Source: Perlucidibaca sp. (GTDB lineage: Bacteria > Pseudomonadota > Gammaproteobacteria > Pseudomonadales > Moraxellaceae). Taken from it: a stretch of 64,000 bases of DNA. The translations under genes and the position numbers were made by a program. Shown in pieces: positions 10,341 to 25,543 of the stretch. Numbering within the stretch: the first letter of the stretch is position 1; every line of letters starts with the position of its first letter. The DNA is taken from NCBI GenBank assembly GCA_023265995.1, contig JAHFSA010000001.1, positions 310,001 to 374,000 of the forward strand. The letters run 5' to 3'. The notes below the pieces were generated by a model. It had not been told where the DNA came from, did not search any database, and saw only the letters and a program-made list of their open reading frames with translations.

Positions 10341-11185
10341 TGGATGCATACGTGCTGGTTCTGGCCGGCCTCCTCGGCCTCGTCATCGGCAGCTTCTGCA
10401 ACGTCGTCATTCACCGTCTGCCGCGCATCATCGAGCAGGAATGGCAGGATGAACTGCATCTGTATCAGCAGGAACAGGCCGGCAACGAGGAGGCGACACC
10501 CGCCACCACCTATCACCATCTTTCCCTCAGCCACCCGCGCTCGCACTGCCCGCACTGCCAGACGCCTCTGCGCTATCGCGACCTGGTGCCGGTGCTGAGC
10601 TGGCTGGCCCTGCGCGGCCGCTGCCATCACTGCCACGGCCGCATCCGCCTGCGCTACCCGCTGGTCGAACTGATCAGCGCCATCCTCGCCGTCGCCAGCG
10701 TGCGCTACTTCGGCACCGACAATCTCAGCCTCGCCGTGGCCAGCTATGGTCTGCTCGTCACCCTGCTGGTGGCGACCCTGGTCGACTGGGACAGCCAGTG
10801 GCTGCCCGACCGCCTGACCCTGCCGCTGCTCTGGGCCGGGCTGCTCATCGCCAGCCTCGATATCAGCCCGCTCGACATCAGCCTGCACAATGCCGTCTGG
10901 GGCGCCATGGCCGGCTACCTCTCGTTCTGGCTGGTTGCCACCGGTTTCCGCATCTTCACCGGACGCGACGGTCTCGGCGGCGGCGACAGCAAGCTGCTGG
11001 CCGCCCTGGGCGCCTGGCTGGGCGGCCTGTTGCTGCCGACACTGGTGCTGCTGGCAGCGCTGATCGGCCTCGGCATTGCCGTCTGGTTCCGCTGGGCGCG
11101 CGGTCAGCATGGCACCTTCCCCTTCGGGCCCGCGCTCGCCGCCAGCGGCGCCCTGCTGTTCTGCCAGCAGGCCCTGCTGCGCTAA
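10340..11185 (+). CDS. pilD: Prepilin peptidase (leader peptidase/N-methyltransferase)
   Basis: GSFCNVVIHRLP, paired CxxC (CPHC, CHHC), VDWDSQWLPD and GGGDSKLLAALGAWLG aspartate motifs. Confidence 0.95.
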   Translation: MDAYVLVLAGLLGLVIGSFCNVVIHRLPRIIEQEWQDELHLYQQEQAGNEEATPATTYHHLSLSHPRSHCPHCQTPLRYRDLVPVLSWLALRGRCHHCHGRIRLRYPLVELISAILAVASVRYFGTDNLSLAVASYGLLVTLLVATLVDWDSQWLPDRLTLPLLWAGLLIASLDISPLDISLHNAVWGAMAGYLSFWLVATGFRIFTGRDGLGGGDSKLLAALGAWLGGLLLPTLVLLAALIGLGIAVWFRWARGQHGTFPFGPALAASGALLFCQQALLR

Positions 11186-11213
11186 TCCCATTCAACCCAG
11201 GAAATCCGTACGC

Positions 11214-11831
11214 ATGTCACTCTGGATACTCGGTCTTGCCGGCGGCATCGGCTCCGGCAAGACCGCCGCCACCGACCACTTCCAGCGCCTCGGCATCACC
11301 GTGGTCGATGCCGACGTCGCCGCCCGCACCGTGGTCGAGCCCGGCCAGCCGGCACTGGCCGCCATTGCCGCCCGCTTTGGCGACGACGTCATCGATGCCG
11401 AAGGCCGTCTGCGCCGCCCGGTGCTGCGCGAAATCGTCTTCTCCGATCCCGAACAGCGCCGGGCCCTGGAGGCCATCACGCATCCGGCCATACGCGACGA
11501 ACTGACGCGCCAGCTCGCCGCCGCCAGCTCGCCCTACGCCATCCTGGCTTCGCCGCTGCTCTGGGAAAGCGGCCAGGTCGGGCTGGTCTCGCGCACACTG
11601 CTCATAGACGCCCCGGAGGCACTGCAAATGGAACGTGCCTCGACACGCGATGGCGTCAGCCGCGAACAGATCGCCGCCATCATGAAGGCGCAATGGTCGC
11701 GTCAGCAGCGCCTCGACCATGCCCATGACGTGCTGGTCAACGACGGCTCGCTGGAGCAGCTGCAGGCGGGTGTCGAGGAGCTGCATGCCCGCTATCTCGA
11801 CATGGCAGGCAAGCAGGAGAAGTCGTCGTGA
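11214..11831 (+). CDS. coaE: Dephospho-CoA kinase
   Basis: [40 protein letters not shown]. Confidence 0.95.
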   Translation: MSLWILGLAGGIGSGKTAATDHFQRLGITVVDADVAARTVVEPGQPALAAIAARFGDDVIDAEGRLRRPVLREIVFSDPEQRRALEAITHPAIRDELTRQLAAASSPYAILASPLLWESGQVGLVSRTLLIDAPEALQMERASTRDGVSREQIAAIMKAQWSRQQRLDHAHDVLVNDGSLEQLQAGVEELHARYLDMAGKQEKSS

Positions 11832-12040
11832 GCCAGACTGAAGCGGGTCAGAACGTGACCATGGTGAATTGCCCGACCTGCCGCAAGCCGGTGCGCTGGG
11901 AGGCGGCATCGCTGCACCGTCCCTTCTGCAGCGAGCGCTGCCGGCTCATTGACCTGGGTGCCTGGGCCTCCGAGCGCTACAGCATCCCGGTCGACACCCC
12001 GCCCGATCTCGATCAGTTCGACAGCCCGTCGGAGTCCTGA
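11828..12040 (+). CDS. yacG: DNA gyrase inhibitor / zinc-binding protein YacG
   Basis: [11 protein letters not shown]...[22 protein letters not shown]. Confidence 0.93.
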   Translation: MSQTEAGQNVTMVNCPTCRKPVRWEAASLHRPFCSERCRLIDLGAWASERYSIPVDTPPDLDQFDSPSES

Positions 12041-12047
12041 GCCCGGC

Positions 12048-13055
12048 TCAGAAGCCCGAAATGCCGGCGACGCCCTGACCGCCCTGGCGGCGGACCTCGG
12101 CGCAGAGCTGCGGCGTCATGCCACCAAGGGCATAGACCGGCACACGCGCCGCCAGCACCAGCCCGGCCCAGGATGCCCAGCCCAGCCCCGGCTGCTCCGG
12201 ATGCGATGGCGTCGGCAGCAGCGGTGACAGCATGGCGCAATCGGCGGCCAGGGCCTCGGCCAGCTGCAGCTCGGTGGCATCGTGCGCCGCCACGGAAAGG
12301 AAATGTGTACGCGGCCATGGCCGGCCGCCACCCTGCCCGGCCAGACGTCCGGCCTCGGCAGCCGGCAGATGTATGCCGGCCGCCTCGGGCAATGCCGCCA
12401 GCCGCGTCAGCCCGCCATGCAGCAGCACGGGAATGCCGGCCGGCCGGGCCAGTGCCAGCACCTGCGCGGCGGCGGCCAGATAGTCCGCTTCCGGCCAGTC
12501 CGGCAGACGCAGCAACCAGCCGGCATCAGCCACTTCATCGGCCGTATCACTGCCGGCATTCGCCGCCGCAGCCATGGTCAGACGCGCCTGCGCCCAGGCC
12601 ATCAGCGCCGCGGCATCCGGCAGCGCCGGCGTGATACGCCAGCATGACGGCAGCCGGGCGGCAGCGACTATGGGGACATTGGCGGCGGGGAAATCCAGGT
12701 CGACGAGCTCATGCGGGTCAAACCAGGCAATGCGCTGACCTTCGCGCCCGGTCTCACCCTGCACCTGGTCGTGACCGAGAAAGCGGTCGACCTGCCAGAC
12801 CGAGAGTTCGACCAGCTTGTCGGGGTAGTCATGGCGTATGCGGATCAGCGGATGGCTGGCGACGGGCGTGATGCCCAGCTCCTCTTCCAGCTCGCGCACC
12901 AGGGCATCGGCCTCGGGCTCGCCGGGCTCGACCTTGCCGCCGGGAAACTCCCAGAGCCCCCCTTGATGGGCTGACTCGGGCCGGCGCGCGAGCAGGATGC
13001 GCCCCCGGGCGCCACGGATCACCGCAGCCACCACCAGGATGCGTTTCTTGCTCAA
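12048..13055 (-). CDS. Nudix hydrolase (MutT-like) fused to a C-terminal thiamine-phosphate-synthase-like domain
   Basis: Nudix box GGKVEPGEPEADALVRELEEELGI; C-terminal half carries a ThiE-like barrel sequence (...YALGGMTPQLCAEVRRQGGQGVAGISGF). Confidence 0.85.
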   Translation of the reverse strand: MSKKRILVVAAVIRGARGRILLARRPESAHQGGLWEFPGGKVEPGEPEADALVRELEEELGITPVASHPLIRIRHDYPDKLVELSVWQVDRFLGHDQVQGETGREGQRIAWFDPHELVDLDFPAANVPIVAAARLPSCWRITPALPDAAALMAWAQARLTMAAAANAGSDTADEVADAGWLLRLPDWPEADYLAAAAQVLALARPAGIPVLLHGGLTRLAALPEAAGIHLPAAEAGRLAGQGGGRPWPRTHFLSVAAHDATELQLAEALAADCAMLSPLLPTPSHPEQPGLGWASWAGLVLAARVPVYALGGMTPQLCAEVRRQGGQGVAGISGF

Positions 13056-13100
13056 GGCAGGAACGCCGTGACCAGCATCAGCCCGGAAGCGCGCGAACGC

Positions 13101-14321
13101 TCAGGAACGATAGTCGGCGTTGATCTTGACGTAGTCATACGAGAAATCGCAGGTCCACACGGTGTCGGCGAAGCTGCCACGACCGAGGTCGATGCGGATG
13201 GTGATCTCCGGCTGCTGCATCACCGCGGCGCCCTGCGCTTCGGTGTAAGTGGCGGCGGCACCGCCGTTCTCGCAGAGCAGCACGTCATCGAGCCAGACAT
13301 TGATCTTCGAGACATCCAGCGCCGGCACGCCGGAACGGCCGATGGCGGCGAGGATGCGCCCCCAGTTGGGGTCGGAGGCGAAGAAGGCGGTCTTGATCAG
13401 CGGCGAATGCGCGACGGCATAGGCGACATCGCAGCATTCCTGGATGTTGCCACCGCCCTCGACGCGCACGGTCATGAACTTGGTGGCGCCTTCGCCATCA
13501 CGCACGATGAGCTGGGCCAGGCGCAGGAACACGCGCGTCAGCACGCTGCGCAGCGCTTCGTAGAGCTCGCCCTCGGCGGCAGTCAGCGAGGCATTGCCGG
13601 CCTTGCCGGTGGCGATCAGCACGCAGGCATCGTTGGTCGAGGTATCGCCGTCGATGGTGATGCGGTTGAACGAGCCTTCCACCACCTCGCGCAGCAGCGA
13701 CTGCAGCAGCGCCGGCGCGACAGCGGCGTCGGTGGCGACATAGCCGAGCATGGTGGCCATGTTCGGGCGGATCATGCCGGCACCCTTGGAGATGCCGGTC
13801 ACGGTGTAGGTTGTGCCTGCGACGGTGAACTGCTCGCTGGCGCCCTTGGGCAGGGTGTCGGTGGTCATGATGCCGGTGGCGGCAGCCGACCAGTTGTCAG
13901 CAGCGAGCGCTTCCAGGGCGGCCGGCAGACCGGCCTGCAGACGCGCGACCGGCAGCAGTTCGCCGATGACGCCGGTGGAGAACGGCAGCACCTGCGCCGG
14001 TGCCACGCCGGTCAGATTGGCCAGCTCCTCGCAGGAGACACGGGCTGCGACCATGCCGGGCTCGCCGGTGCCGGCGTTGGCATTGCCGGTGTTGATCACC
14101 AGGTAGCGCGGCGAGCCGGCAACCAGATTGGCCTTGGCGACATGCACCGGTGCGGCGCAGAAGGCATTGGTGGTGAACACGCCGGCCGTGCTGGCGCCTT
14201 CGGCAATCTCGAAAACCACCAGATCGCGGCGGTTGCGGTAGCGAATGCCGGCTTCCGCGATACCGATGCGCACGCCGTCCACCGGGTGCATGACGGGCAG
14301 GGACAGATCACCCACGGCCAT
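13101..14321 (-). CDS. argJ: Bifunctional glutamate N-acetyltransferase/amino-acid acetyltransferase
   Basis: [21 protein letters not shown] autoprocessing region; whole-length ArgJ pattern. Confidence 0.95.
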   Translation of the reverse strand: MAVGDLSLPVMHPVDGVRIGIAEAGIRYRNRRDLVVFEIAEGASTAGVFTTNAFCAAPVHVAKANLVAGSPRYLVINTGNANAGTGEPGMVAARVSCEELANLTGVAPAQVLPFSTGVIGELLPVARLQAGLPAALEALAADNWSAAATGIMTTDTLPKGASEQFTVAGTTYTVTGISKGAGMIRPNMATMLGYVATDAAVAPALLQSLLREVVEGSFNRITIDGDTSTNDACVLIATGKAGNASLTAAEGELYEALRSVLTRVFLRLAQLIVRDGEGATKFMTVRVEGGGNIQECCDVAYAVAHSPLIKTAFFASDPNWGRILAAIGRSGVPALDVSKINVWLDDVLLCENGGAAATYTEAQGAAVMQQPEITIRIDLGRGSFADTVWTCDFSYDYVKINADYRS

Positions 14322-14348
14322 GTCGAACTCCTTTCTGCGCTGCTGAGG

Positions 14349-17102
<2,754 letters not shown>

Positions 17103-17187
17103 GGTCACTACTCAGAGGAAAGGCAAATCAGCGCGACATTCTACCTGCTTTCCCCTGTGACGTAAGCCCGCTGGTGCCAGAGAGCAG

Positions 17188-17211
17188 AAACCCGGCACTC
17201 GGGCCGGGTTT
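17188..17211 (-). terminator. Hairpin between M23 peptidase and secA
   Basis: aaacccggc-actcgg-gccgggttt inverted repeat. Confidence 0.6.
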
Positions 17212-17235
17212 CCAGGACAGCGGACGGGGACGGAC

Positions 17236-18126
17236 TCAGCGTCGGGCGACGCGAATGAAGCCGGCCGGATCGATCTGCTTGCCGTTGCGCAGCACCTCGT
17301 AATGCAGGTGCGGGCCGGTGGAACGACCGGTGGAGCCCATGTAGGCCACCAGCTGATCCTTGCTCACCACATCGCCAACCTTGACCGCGACCGAGCGGGC
17401 ATGGGCATAGCGCGTCACCAGGCCATCGCCATGATTGACCTCGACCACGTTGCCGTAGCCGGTGCGCGGACCGGCATAGGTGACCACGCCGTCGGCGACC
17501 GTGAAGACATCGGTGCCTTCGCTGCCGGCGAAGTCGATGCCGCCATGGAAGGCGGTGCGGCCGGTGAAGGGATCGGTGCGATAACCGAAGCTCGACGTCA
17601 TGTAGCCATCACGCACGGGCATGTTGTCGAGATTGACCTGCTGCTGGCTGCGCGACTGCAGCACGCTCTGCAAGGCCATGAGCTGCGCTTCGCGCACCAG
17701 CATTTCCTCGGACAGGCTGCCGATGCGACGTTGCACCTGGTCGCCGTCGAGGCTGGCGCTCAGCGGCTCTTCCGGACCGCCCATGGGCGGCTTGCGCGAG
17801 AAATCGAACTCGTCGCCCTTGAGCTTGGCGTCTTCGGCCAGGTGCGCGCCGAGAGCATCGATTCGCATCATGTGCGCCTGGATGTCGGCCATGCGCGACG
17901 ACATGGCACGCAGTTCTTCCTGCTTGAGATCATCGGCACGGCTGACCTCGGTCGTGTCACCATGCGCGAAGACATGGGAGCTGACCCAGTAACCACCGGC
18001 ACCGACCACGGCCGACAGGCACAGCAGCCCGGCGAAGGCGGAGGCCAGCAGACGCGGTTTCAGCTGCAAAGTCAGCGGACGACCATGCTTGCGACTCAAA
18101 AAGATGATATTCATTGCCATACTCAC
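17236..18126 (-). CDS. M23 family metallopeptidase (LytM domain), membrane anchored
   Basis: GYRTDPFTGRTAFHGGIDFAG ... HLHYEVLRNGKQIDP; N-terminal transmembrane segment and coiled coil. Confidence 0.92.
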   Translation of the reverse strand: MSMAMNIIFLSRKHGRPLTLQLKPRLLASAFAGLLCLSAVVGAGGYWVSSHVFAHGDTTEVSRADDLKQEELRAMSSRMADIQAHMMRIDALGAHLAEDAKLKGDEFDFSRKPPMGGPEEPLSASLDGDQVQRRIGSLSEEMLVREAQLMALQSVLQSRSQQQVNLDNMPVRDGYMTSSFGYRTDPFTGRTAFHGGIDFAGSEGTDVFTVADGVVTYAGPRTGYGNVVEVNHGDGLVTRYAHARSVAVKVGDVVSKDQLVAYMGSTGRSTGPHLHYEVLRNGKQIDPAGFIRVARR

Positions 18127-18175
18127 CTCATCGATCCGGAAGGCAACTTTCCGGAATCAAATGGCCGGAACCGAC

Positions 18176-18628
18176 ATGCGCTTCAGGAACCCCACAAAGC
18201 TGTCAGACATACTGAGCAGCTCTTCCCTGTCCCGCATTCATCAATCCAATGAATTGCGGAAATCGCATGAAACGGTCTGGCAGAATCAAATTGACAGTAC
18301 GATCCGGTCTTCCTGCCGGCTCCATCAGCTGCGTGAAGGCACTCTGACCATTGCGGCGGACCATCAGACCGTCGCCAGCCAGCTGCGCTACCTCAGCCGC
18401 ATCATTGTTCAACAGCTGCAATGTCATGCGGAATTCCGCAATCTGCAGCGTCTTCGCATCATCGTGCGTCCCGCACTTCCGGCACCGAAAAGACAGGCAA
18501 ACAACCTGCCAAGACTGAGCGCGGCCACCGCAAAACACCTCAAGGATGTTGCAGATTCCCTAGGAAATTCGGAGCTTAGCGGACGTTTGCGCGCCTTGGC
18601 AAGGCATGCCGAGGGCGGCCGGAAGTGA
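18176..18628 (+). CDS. DUF721 / DciA-like protein
   Basis: LREGTLTIAADHQTVASQLRYLSRIIVQQLQ...LQRLRIIVRPALP resembles the DUF721/DciA core; secA-M23-lpxC neighbourhood is the usual gammaproteobacterial location. Alternative start 18161. Confidence 0.75.
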   Translation: MRFRNPTKLSDILSSSSLSRIHQSNELRKSHETVWQNQIDSTIRSSCRLHQLREGTLTIAADHQTVASQLRYLSRIIVQQLQCHAEFRNLQRLRIIVRPALPAPKRQANNLPRLSAATAKHLKDVADSLGNSELSGRLRALARHAEGGRK

Positions 18629-18719
18629 GCCGGAGCCGTTTCGTGGAACACGAATAGTTCCACACGATCCGGTTTATTGGTTGAATTTCAATCAGTTAAG
18701 CGGGCAAAAATGGCACATT

Positions 18720-19634
18720 TCAGTGCACTGCATCGGCCTTGATATAGGAGATCGGGGTCAGGCTTTCGTCATCAAATGTCACAATTTCCCAGGCATCGGG
18801 CTGTTCGGCCAGTGCTCTGAGCAGCTTGTTGTTCATTGCATGACCGGCCTTGTAGCCTTCATAGGCGCCGAGAATGCCGATGCCGAAAAGGTAGAGGTCA
18901 CCGATGGCGTCGAGCATCTTGTGACGCACGAACTCATCCTCGAAACGCAGACCGTCCTGGTTCATCACGCCCTGGTCGTCGACCACGATGGCGTTGTCCA
19001 TGCTGCCGCCCAGCGCCATGTTGTTGGCACGCAGGTATTCGATGTCACGCAGGAAACCGAAGGTGCGGGCACGGCTGACCTCGTTGACATAGGCCGTGGT
19101 CGAGAAGTCGACGCTGGCCCACTTGTGGTCATCGTGGAAGGCCGGATGATCGAAGTCGATGGTGAAGGAAACCTTGAAGCCTTCGTAGGGGTCGAAAGCG
19201 GCGATCTTGTCGCCGTCGCGAACCTCGACGCGGCGCTTGATGCGGGCGAAGCGCTTGGGCGCTTCCTGCTCGGCGATGCCGGCGGCCTGGATCAGGAAGA
19301 CAAAGGGGCCCGCGCTGCCATCCATGATCGGGATCTCGGGGGCGCTGACATCGATCACGGCGTTGTCGATGCCAAGGCCCGCGAGAGCCGACATGAGATG
19401 CTCGACGGTCCCGACACGCACATCCTCGCTGACCACCAGGTTCGAGGACATGGTGGTCTCGCGTACCAGATCGGCGCGTGCGGGCACCTCAACCGGTGGA
19501 TCCAGGTCCGTGCGGCGGAACACGATCCCGGAGTCCACTGGTGCCGGACGCAGGGTGAGGAAGACTTTCTCCCCACTGTGCAACCCGACGCCGCTGGCGC
19601 GGATGACTTGTCTGACCGTTCTTTGCTTGAGCAT
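18720..19634 (-). CDS. lpxC: UDP-3-O-acyl-N-acetylglucosamine deacetylase
   Basis: [49 protein letters not shown]. Confidence 0.98.
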   Translation of the reverse strand: MLKQRTVRQVIRASGVGLHSGEKVFLTLRPAPVDSGIVFRRTDLDPPVEVPARADLVRETTMSSNLVVSEDVRVGTVEHLMSALAGLGIDNAVIDVSAPEIPIMDGSAGPFVFLIQAAGIAEQEAPKRFARIKRRVEVRDGDKIAAFDPYEGFKVSFTIDFDHPAFHDDHKWASVDFSTTAYVNEVSRARTFGFLRDIEYLRANNMALGGSMDNAIVVDDQGVMNQDGLRFEDEFVRHKMLDAIGDLYLFGIGILGAYEGYKAGHAMNNKLLRALAEQPDAWEIVTFDDESLTPISYIKADAVH

Positions 19635-19688
19635 TTGTTACAAATTATTTCCTGATTCAGGGCATCGTAACAGACCCGCCCCGCTCTC

Positions 19689-20930
19689 TCAATCAGCCTG
19701 GCGACGCAGGAAGGCCGGAATGTTGAGCAGGTTCATGTCGCTGCGACGCGGCGCACCATTGGCCACCTTCTGCTGACGCAGATAGGCCGGGGTGTCCAGA
19801 TCGGCATACGGATCATGCGTCGGTGCCACGTTCTGGCCGTTGACCACCTGCTGAGCCGGCTGCTGCACCGGCTGCGGCTGGCTGACCGGAGCGGCAGCTG
19901 CGGCGGCCGACGGCACCAGGCTCATGCCGAGCTTGTTCGGCACCTGGCGACCGGCGGCGCTGGCCTTGGGCAGACCGGTGGCGACCACGGTGACACGGAT
20001 CTCGTCGCCCAGGGTCTCGTCGAGAATGGTGCCGATGACCACGGTGGCGCTTTCCGAAGCGAACTCGGCAACGATGTCGCCGACCGTGGAGAACTCGTCG
20101 AGGCCGAGGCTTTCGTTGGCGGCGATCGACACCAGCACACCACGGGCACCCTTGAGCTGCACGTCATCGAGCAGCGGGCTGTGGATGGCCATTTCGGTGG
20201 CGATGCGGGCGCGTTCTTCACCCTTGGCGGAGCCGGTACCCATCATGGCCAGACCCTGCTCGGACATCACGGTGCGGACGTCGGCGAAGTCGACGTTGAT
20301 CACGCCCGGGTTGAGGATCATGTCGGCGATGCCCTGGACAGCGCCCTGCAGGACGTTGTTGGCGGCCTTGAAGGCGTCGACCAGGGAAACCTTGCCGAGC
20401 ACCTGCAGGAGCTTGCCGTTGGGAATGGTGATCAGCGAGTCGACATGGTGCGACAGCGACTCAATGCCCTGCTCGGCGACATCCATGCGCTTCTTGCCTT
20501 CGAACGGGAACGGCTTGGTGACCACGCCGACCGTCAGGATGCCCATTTCACGAGCCACTTCGGCCACCACCGGCGCGCCGCCGGTACCGGTACCGCCGCC
20601 CATGCCGGCGGTGATGAAGACCATGTCGGAGCCGGCCAGCGATTCGCGGATGCGGTCGCGATCCTCGACGGCAGCCTGACGGCCCACTTCCGGATTGGCA
20701 CCAGCGCCGAGACCGCGGGTAACGCCGTCACCGAGGTGCAGCAGCGTCTTCGCGCTCATCTTGTTGAGCGCCTGCTTGTCGGTGTTGGCGCAGATGAAAT
20801 CGACGCCCTGCACCTGGCTGTTGACCATGTGCTCGACGGCATTGCCGCCGCCACCACCGACACCGATGACCTTGATGACAGCCGTGCCGAGTTCGGGCAG
20901 GTTGTCAGCGAATTCGAAAATGTTTGCCAT
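19689..20930 (-). CDS. ftsZ: Cell division protein FtsZ
   Basis: GGGTGTGGAPVVAEVARE tubulin signature, VIGVGGGGGNAVEHM, terminal NIPAFLRRQAD. Confidence 0.98.
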   Translation of the reverse strand: MANIFEFADNLPELGTAVIKVIGVGGGGGNAVEHMVNSQVQGVDFICANTDKQALNKMSAKTLLHLGDGVTRGLGAGANPEVGRQAAVEDRDRIRESLAGSDMVFITAGMGGGTGTGGAPVVAEVAREMGILTVGVVTKPFPFEGKKRMDVAEQGIESLSHHVDSLITIPNGKLLQVLGKVSLVDAFKAANNVLQGAVQGIADMILNPGVINVDFADVRTVMSEQGLAMMGTGSAKGEERARIATEMAIHSPLLDDVQLKGARGVLVSIAANESLGLDEFSTVGDIVAEFASESATVVIGTILDETLGDEIRVTVVATGLPKASAAGRQVPNKLGMSLVPSAAAAAAPVSQPQPVQQPAQQVVNGQNVAPTHDPYADLDTPAYLRQQKVANGAPRRSDMNLLNIPAFLRRQAD

Positions 20931-20941
20931 GATACTTCTCC

Positions 20942-20955
20942 AGTCCTTCCGGACT
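20942..20955 (-). other. Small hairpin just upstream of ftsZ ribosome-binding site
   Basis: agtcc-ttcc-ggact perfect inverted repeat. Confidence 0.5.
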
Positions 20956-21008
20956 TCCGCCGTTTTGTTTTTTACGTGATTGCCGTGAGGCATCCATTCC
21001 AGTCACAA

Positions 21009-21023
21009 GAGCCTCCGAGGCTC
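21009..21023 (-). other. Palindrome in the ftsA-ftsZ gap
   Basis: gagcctc-c-gaggctc, 7-bp perfect arms. Confidence 0.6.
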
Positions 21024-21068
21024 CCTTTGTTCAAAATCGCGGCACGTTGACATCAACGCGCCAGACGC

Positions 21069-22343
21069 TCAGAAGTTGCTGGCGAACCAGCCCTTCATGC
21101 GCGACATCATGTCGCCGAAGCCTTCACCGCCACTTTCGCGGCGACGGCTGCTGCTGGCCGTGCCCTGCTGCGCCAGGCGCTGCTTGCCGTAGACCAGGAG
21201 GCCGATGCCGGTGGCATAGATCGGGTTGTGCAGCAGCTCTTCCATGCCGCCGAGCTTGAGCGACTTGGGCATGCCGATGCGCACCGGCAGATGGAAGATG
21301 GACTCGGCCAGCTGCACCGCGCCCTCGATCTTGGCCGAGCCGCCGGTCATCACCACGCCAGCGGCGAGCTGGTCGGCAAAGCCGCTGCGCTCGAGCTCGT
21401 ACTGGACCAGGCTGAACAGCTCCTCGTAGCGCGGCTCGACGACGGCAGCCAGGGTCTGGCGTGCCAGCGTGCGTGCCGGGCGGTCGCCCATGCCGGGCAC
21501 GCTGACGGTCTGCTCGGGATCGACCATCTGCGGCACCACGCAGGCGTAGCGGGTCTTGATCTCGTCGGCCGCCGGGGTCGGCGTGCGCAGGGCCATGGCG
21601 ATGTCGTTGGTGACCTGGTCGCCGGCAATGGGAATCACCGCCGTGTGACGGATCGAGCCGCGCACGAAGACGGCGATGTCGGTGGTGCCGCCACCGATGT
21701 CGATCAGGCAGACGCCGAGTTCCTTTTCATCATCGGTGAGCACGGCATGGCTGGAGGCCAGCTGTTCGAGGATGACGTCGTCGATCTCGAGGCCGCAGCC
21801 GCGCACGCACTTTTCCAGGTTCTGCGCGGCATTGGCCGAGCAGGTCACCATGTGGATGTGACCTTCGAGGCGGACACCGGCCATGCCCAGCGGGTTGCGC
21901 ACATCGCCCTGGTCATCGACCACGAACTCCTGCGGCAGCACATGCAGGATGCGCTGGTCGGCGGCGTTGGCGCCGGACTTGGCGGCATCGACGACACGAT
22001 CAATGTCGGTCTGCGCCACTTCGCCATCGCGGATCGCGACCACAGCCTGCGAATTGCGGCCGCCGATGTGGCTGCCGGCAATACCGATGTAAGCGGAATG
22101 GATGCGGCAGTCGGCCATCAGCTCGGCCTCGGCGACAGCACCCTGGATCGCTTCCATGGTCTGCTCGATATTGACCACCACGCCCTTGCGCATGCCGCGC
22201 GAAGGCCGGGTGCCGACACCGACGATCTCCAGGGTCTGCTCGGACTGATTGACCTGCCCGACCAGACAAACAACCTTGGAGGTGCCGATATCCACAGCAA
22301 CGATCATGGGTGCCTGTACGTTGTTGTTCGCCATTTTTGCCAT
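21069..22343 (-). CDS. ftsA: Cell division protein FtsA
   Basis: VDIGTSKVVCLVG, IDIGGGTTDIAVF, C-terminal MSRMKGWFASNF amphipathic helix. Confidence 0.97.
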   Translation of the reverse strand: MAKMANNNVQAPMIVAVDIGTSKVVCLVGQVNQSEQTLEIVGVGTRPSRGMRKGVVVNIEQTMEAIQGAVAEAELMADCRIHSAYIGIAGSHIGGRNSQAVVAIRDGEVAQTDIDRVVDAAKSGANAADQRILHVLPQEFVVDDQGDVRNPLGMAGVRLEGHIHMVTCSANAAQNLEKCVRGCGLEIDDVILEQLASSHAVLTDDEKELGVCLIDIGGGTTDIAVFVRGSIRHTAVIPIAGDQVTNDIAMALRTPTPAADEIKTRYACVVPQMVDPEQTVSVPGMGDRPARTLARQTLAAVVEPRYEELFSLVQYELERSGFADQLAAGVVMTGGSAKIEGAVQLAESIFHLPVRIGMPKSLKLGGMEELLHNPIYATGIGLLVYGKQRLAQQGTASSSRRRESGGEGFGDMMSRMKGWFASNF

Positions 22344-22389
22344 CCTGGTCACCTCGGGTGACCGCCAACTGCCTTGAAAAATTCTGTTG

Positions 22390-23172
22390 TCAGCTGTGAC
22401 GCCAGCCGATTGCCACACCATTGCGATACCGCAGATCTATGCTCGCGATGCTGCCGACATCGCTGGCGAGCTGACGGTCATACAGCACCGTGAAGCGCTC
22501 CAGCTTGGCCAGCGTGTCCTGGGCGTCGACCAGGACACGGACACCACCTTCGAGACTCAGCACCCAGCTCATGCGCTCGGTCAGCTGCAGACCCTCGACG
22601 CGCAGGCCGATGCGGCGCAGCAGACCATCCATGGCCTGGTACTGCTGCAGCACGTAGCGAGCCTGCGCGCGCGGTCCGGACAGCACCGGCAGACGCTCGG
22701 TGCCGTGCGCCAGACGCGGGCGGAAGACTTCGCCGTCGCGGCTGACCAGACCGTCATTGCTCCAGCGCGCCACCGCCTGCTTTTCCTCGATGACCACACG
22801 CACGCCATCCGGCCACTGGCGGCTGACCTGCGCCGTCGCCACCCAGGGGAAGCGCAGCGCCACCGCCTGCATGTCGCGCAGATTGGCGCTGAAGAAGCTG
22901 CCACGCACGGTACGTTCGAGCGCGGCCTGCAGCTCCGGCTTCTGCACCTGATCGAGGTGACCGCCGATGTCGACATGACGGATCGGCGTGGCCCGCTGCC
23001 AGTCACGAACCATGGTCACGCTGCCGGCCACCACCACGCCCAGCGACAGCAGCGAGGCCAGCGCGAGCAGGCGACCCAGCCAGCGGCCGCGCACCACGGT
23101 GCCGTCGGCAGCCGGCGCGGCGGCCGGTTTGCGCGAGGTGGCAGCGATGGGACGGCGGGTGGCCTGGCTCAT
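22390..23172 (-). CDS. ftsQ: Cell division protein FtsQ
   Basis: Single TM followed by POTRA-like region; position between ftsA and ddlB. Confidence 0.93.
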   Translation of the reverse strand: MSQATRRPIAATSRKPAAAPAADGTVVRGRWLGRLLALASLLSLGVVVAGSVTMVRDWQRATPIRHVDIGGHLDQVQKPELQAALERTVRGSFFSANLRDMQAVALRFPWVATAQVSRQWPDGVRVVIEEKQAVARWSNDGLVSRDGEVFRPRLAHGTERLPVLSGPRAQARYVLQQYQAMDGLLRRIGLRVEGLQLTERMSWVLSLEGGVRVLVDAQDTLAKLERFTVLYDRQLASDVGSIASIDLRYRNGVAIGWRHS

Positions 23173-23174
23173 GG

Positions 23175-25539
<2,365 letters not shown>

Positions 25540-25543
<4 letters not shown>

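Noticed and set aside
18203-18538. 111-aa minus-strand ORF opposite the dciA-like gene
   Set aside because: The plus frame has a DUF721/DciA-like pattern; the minus ORF has none.
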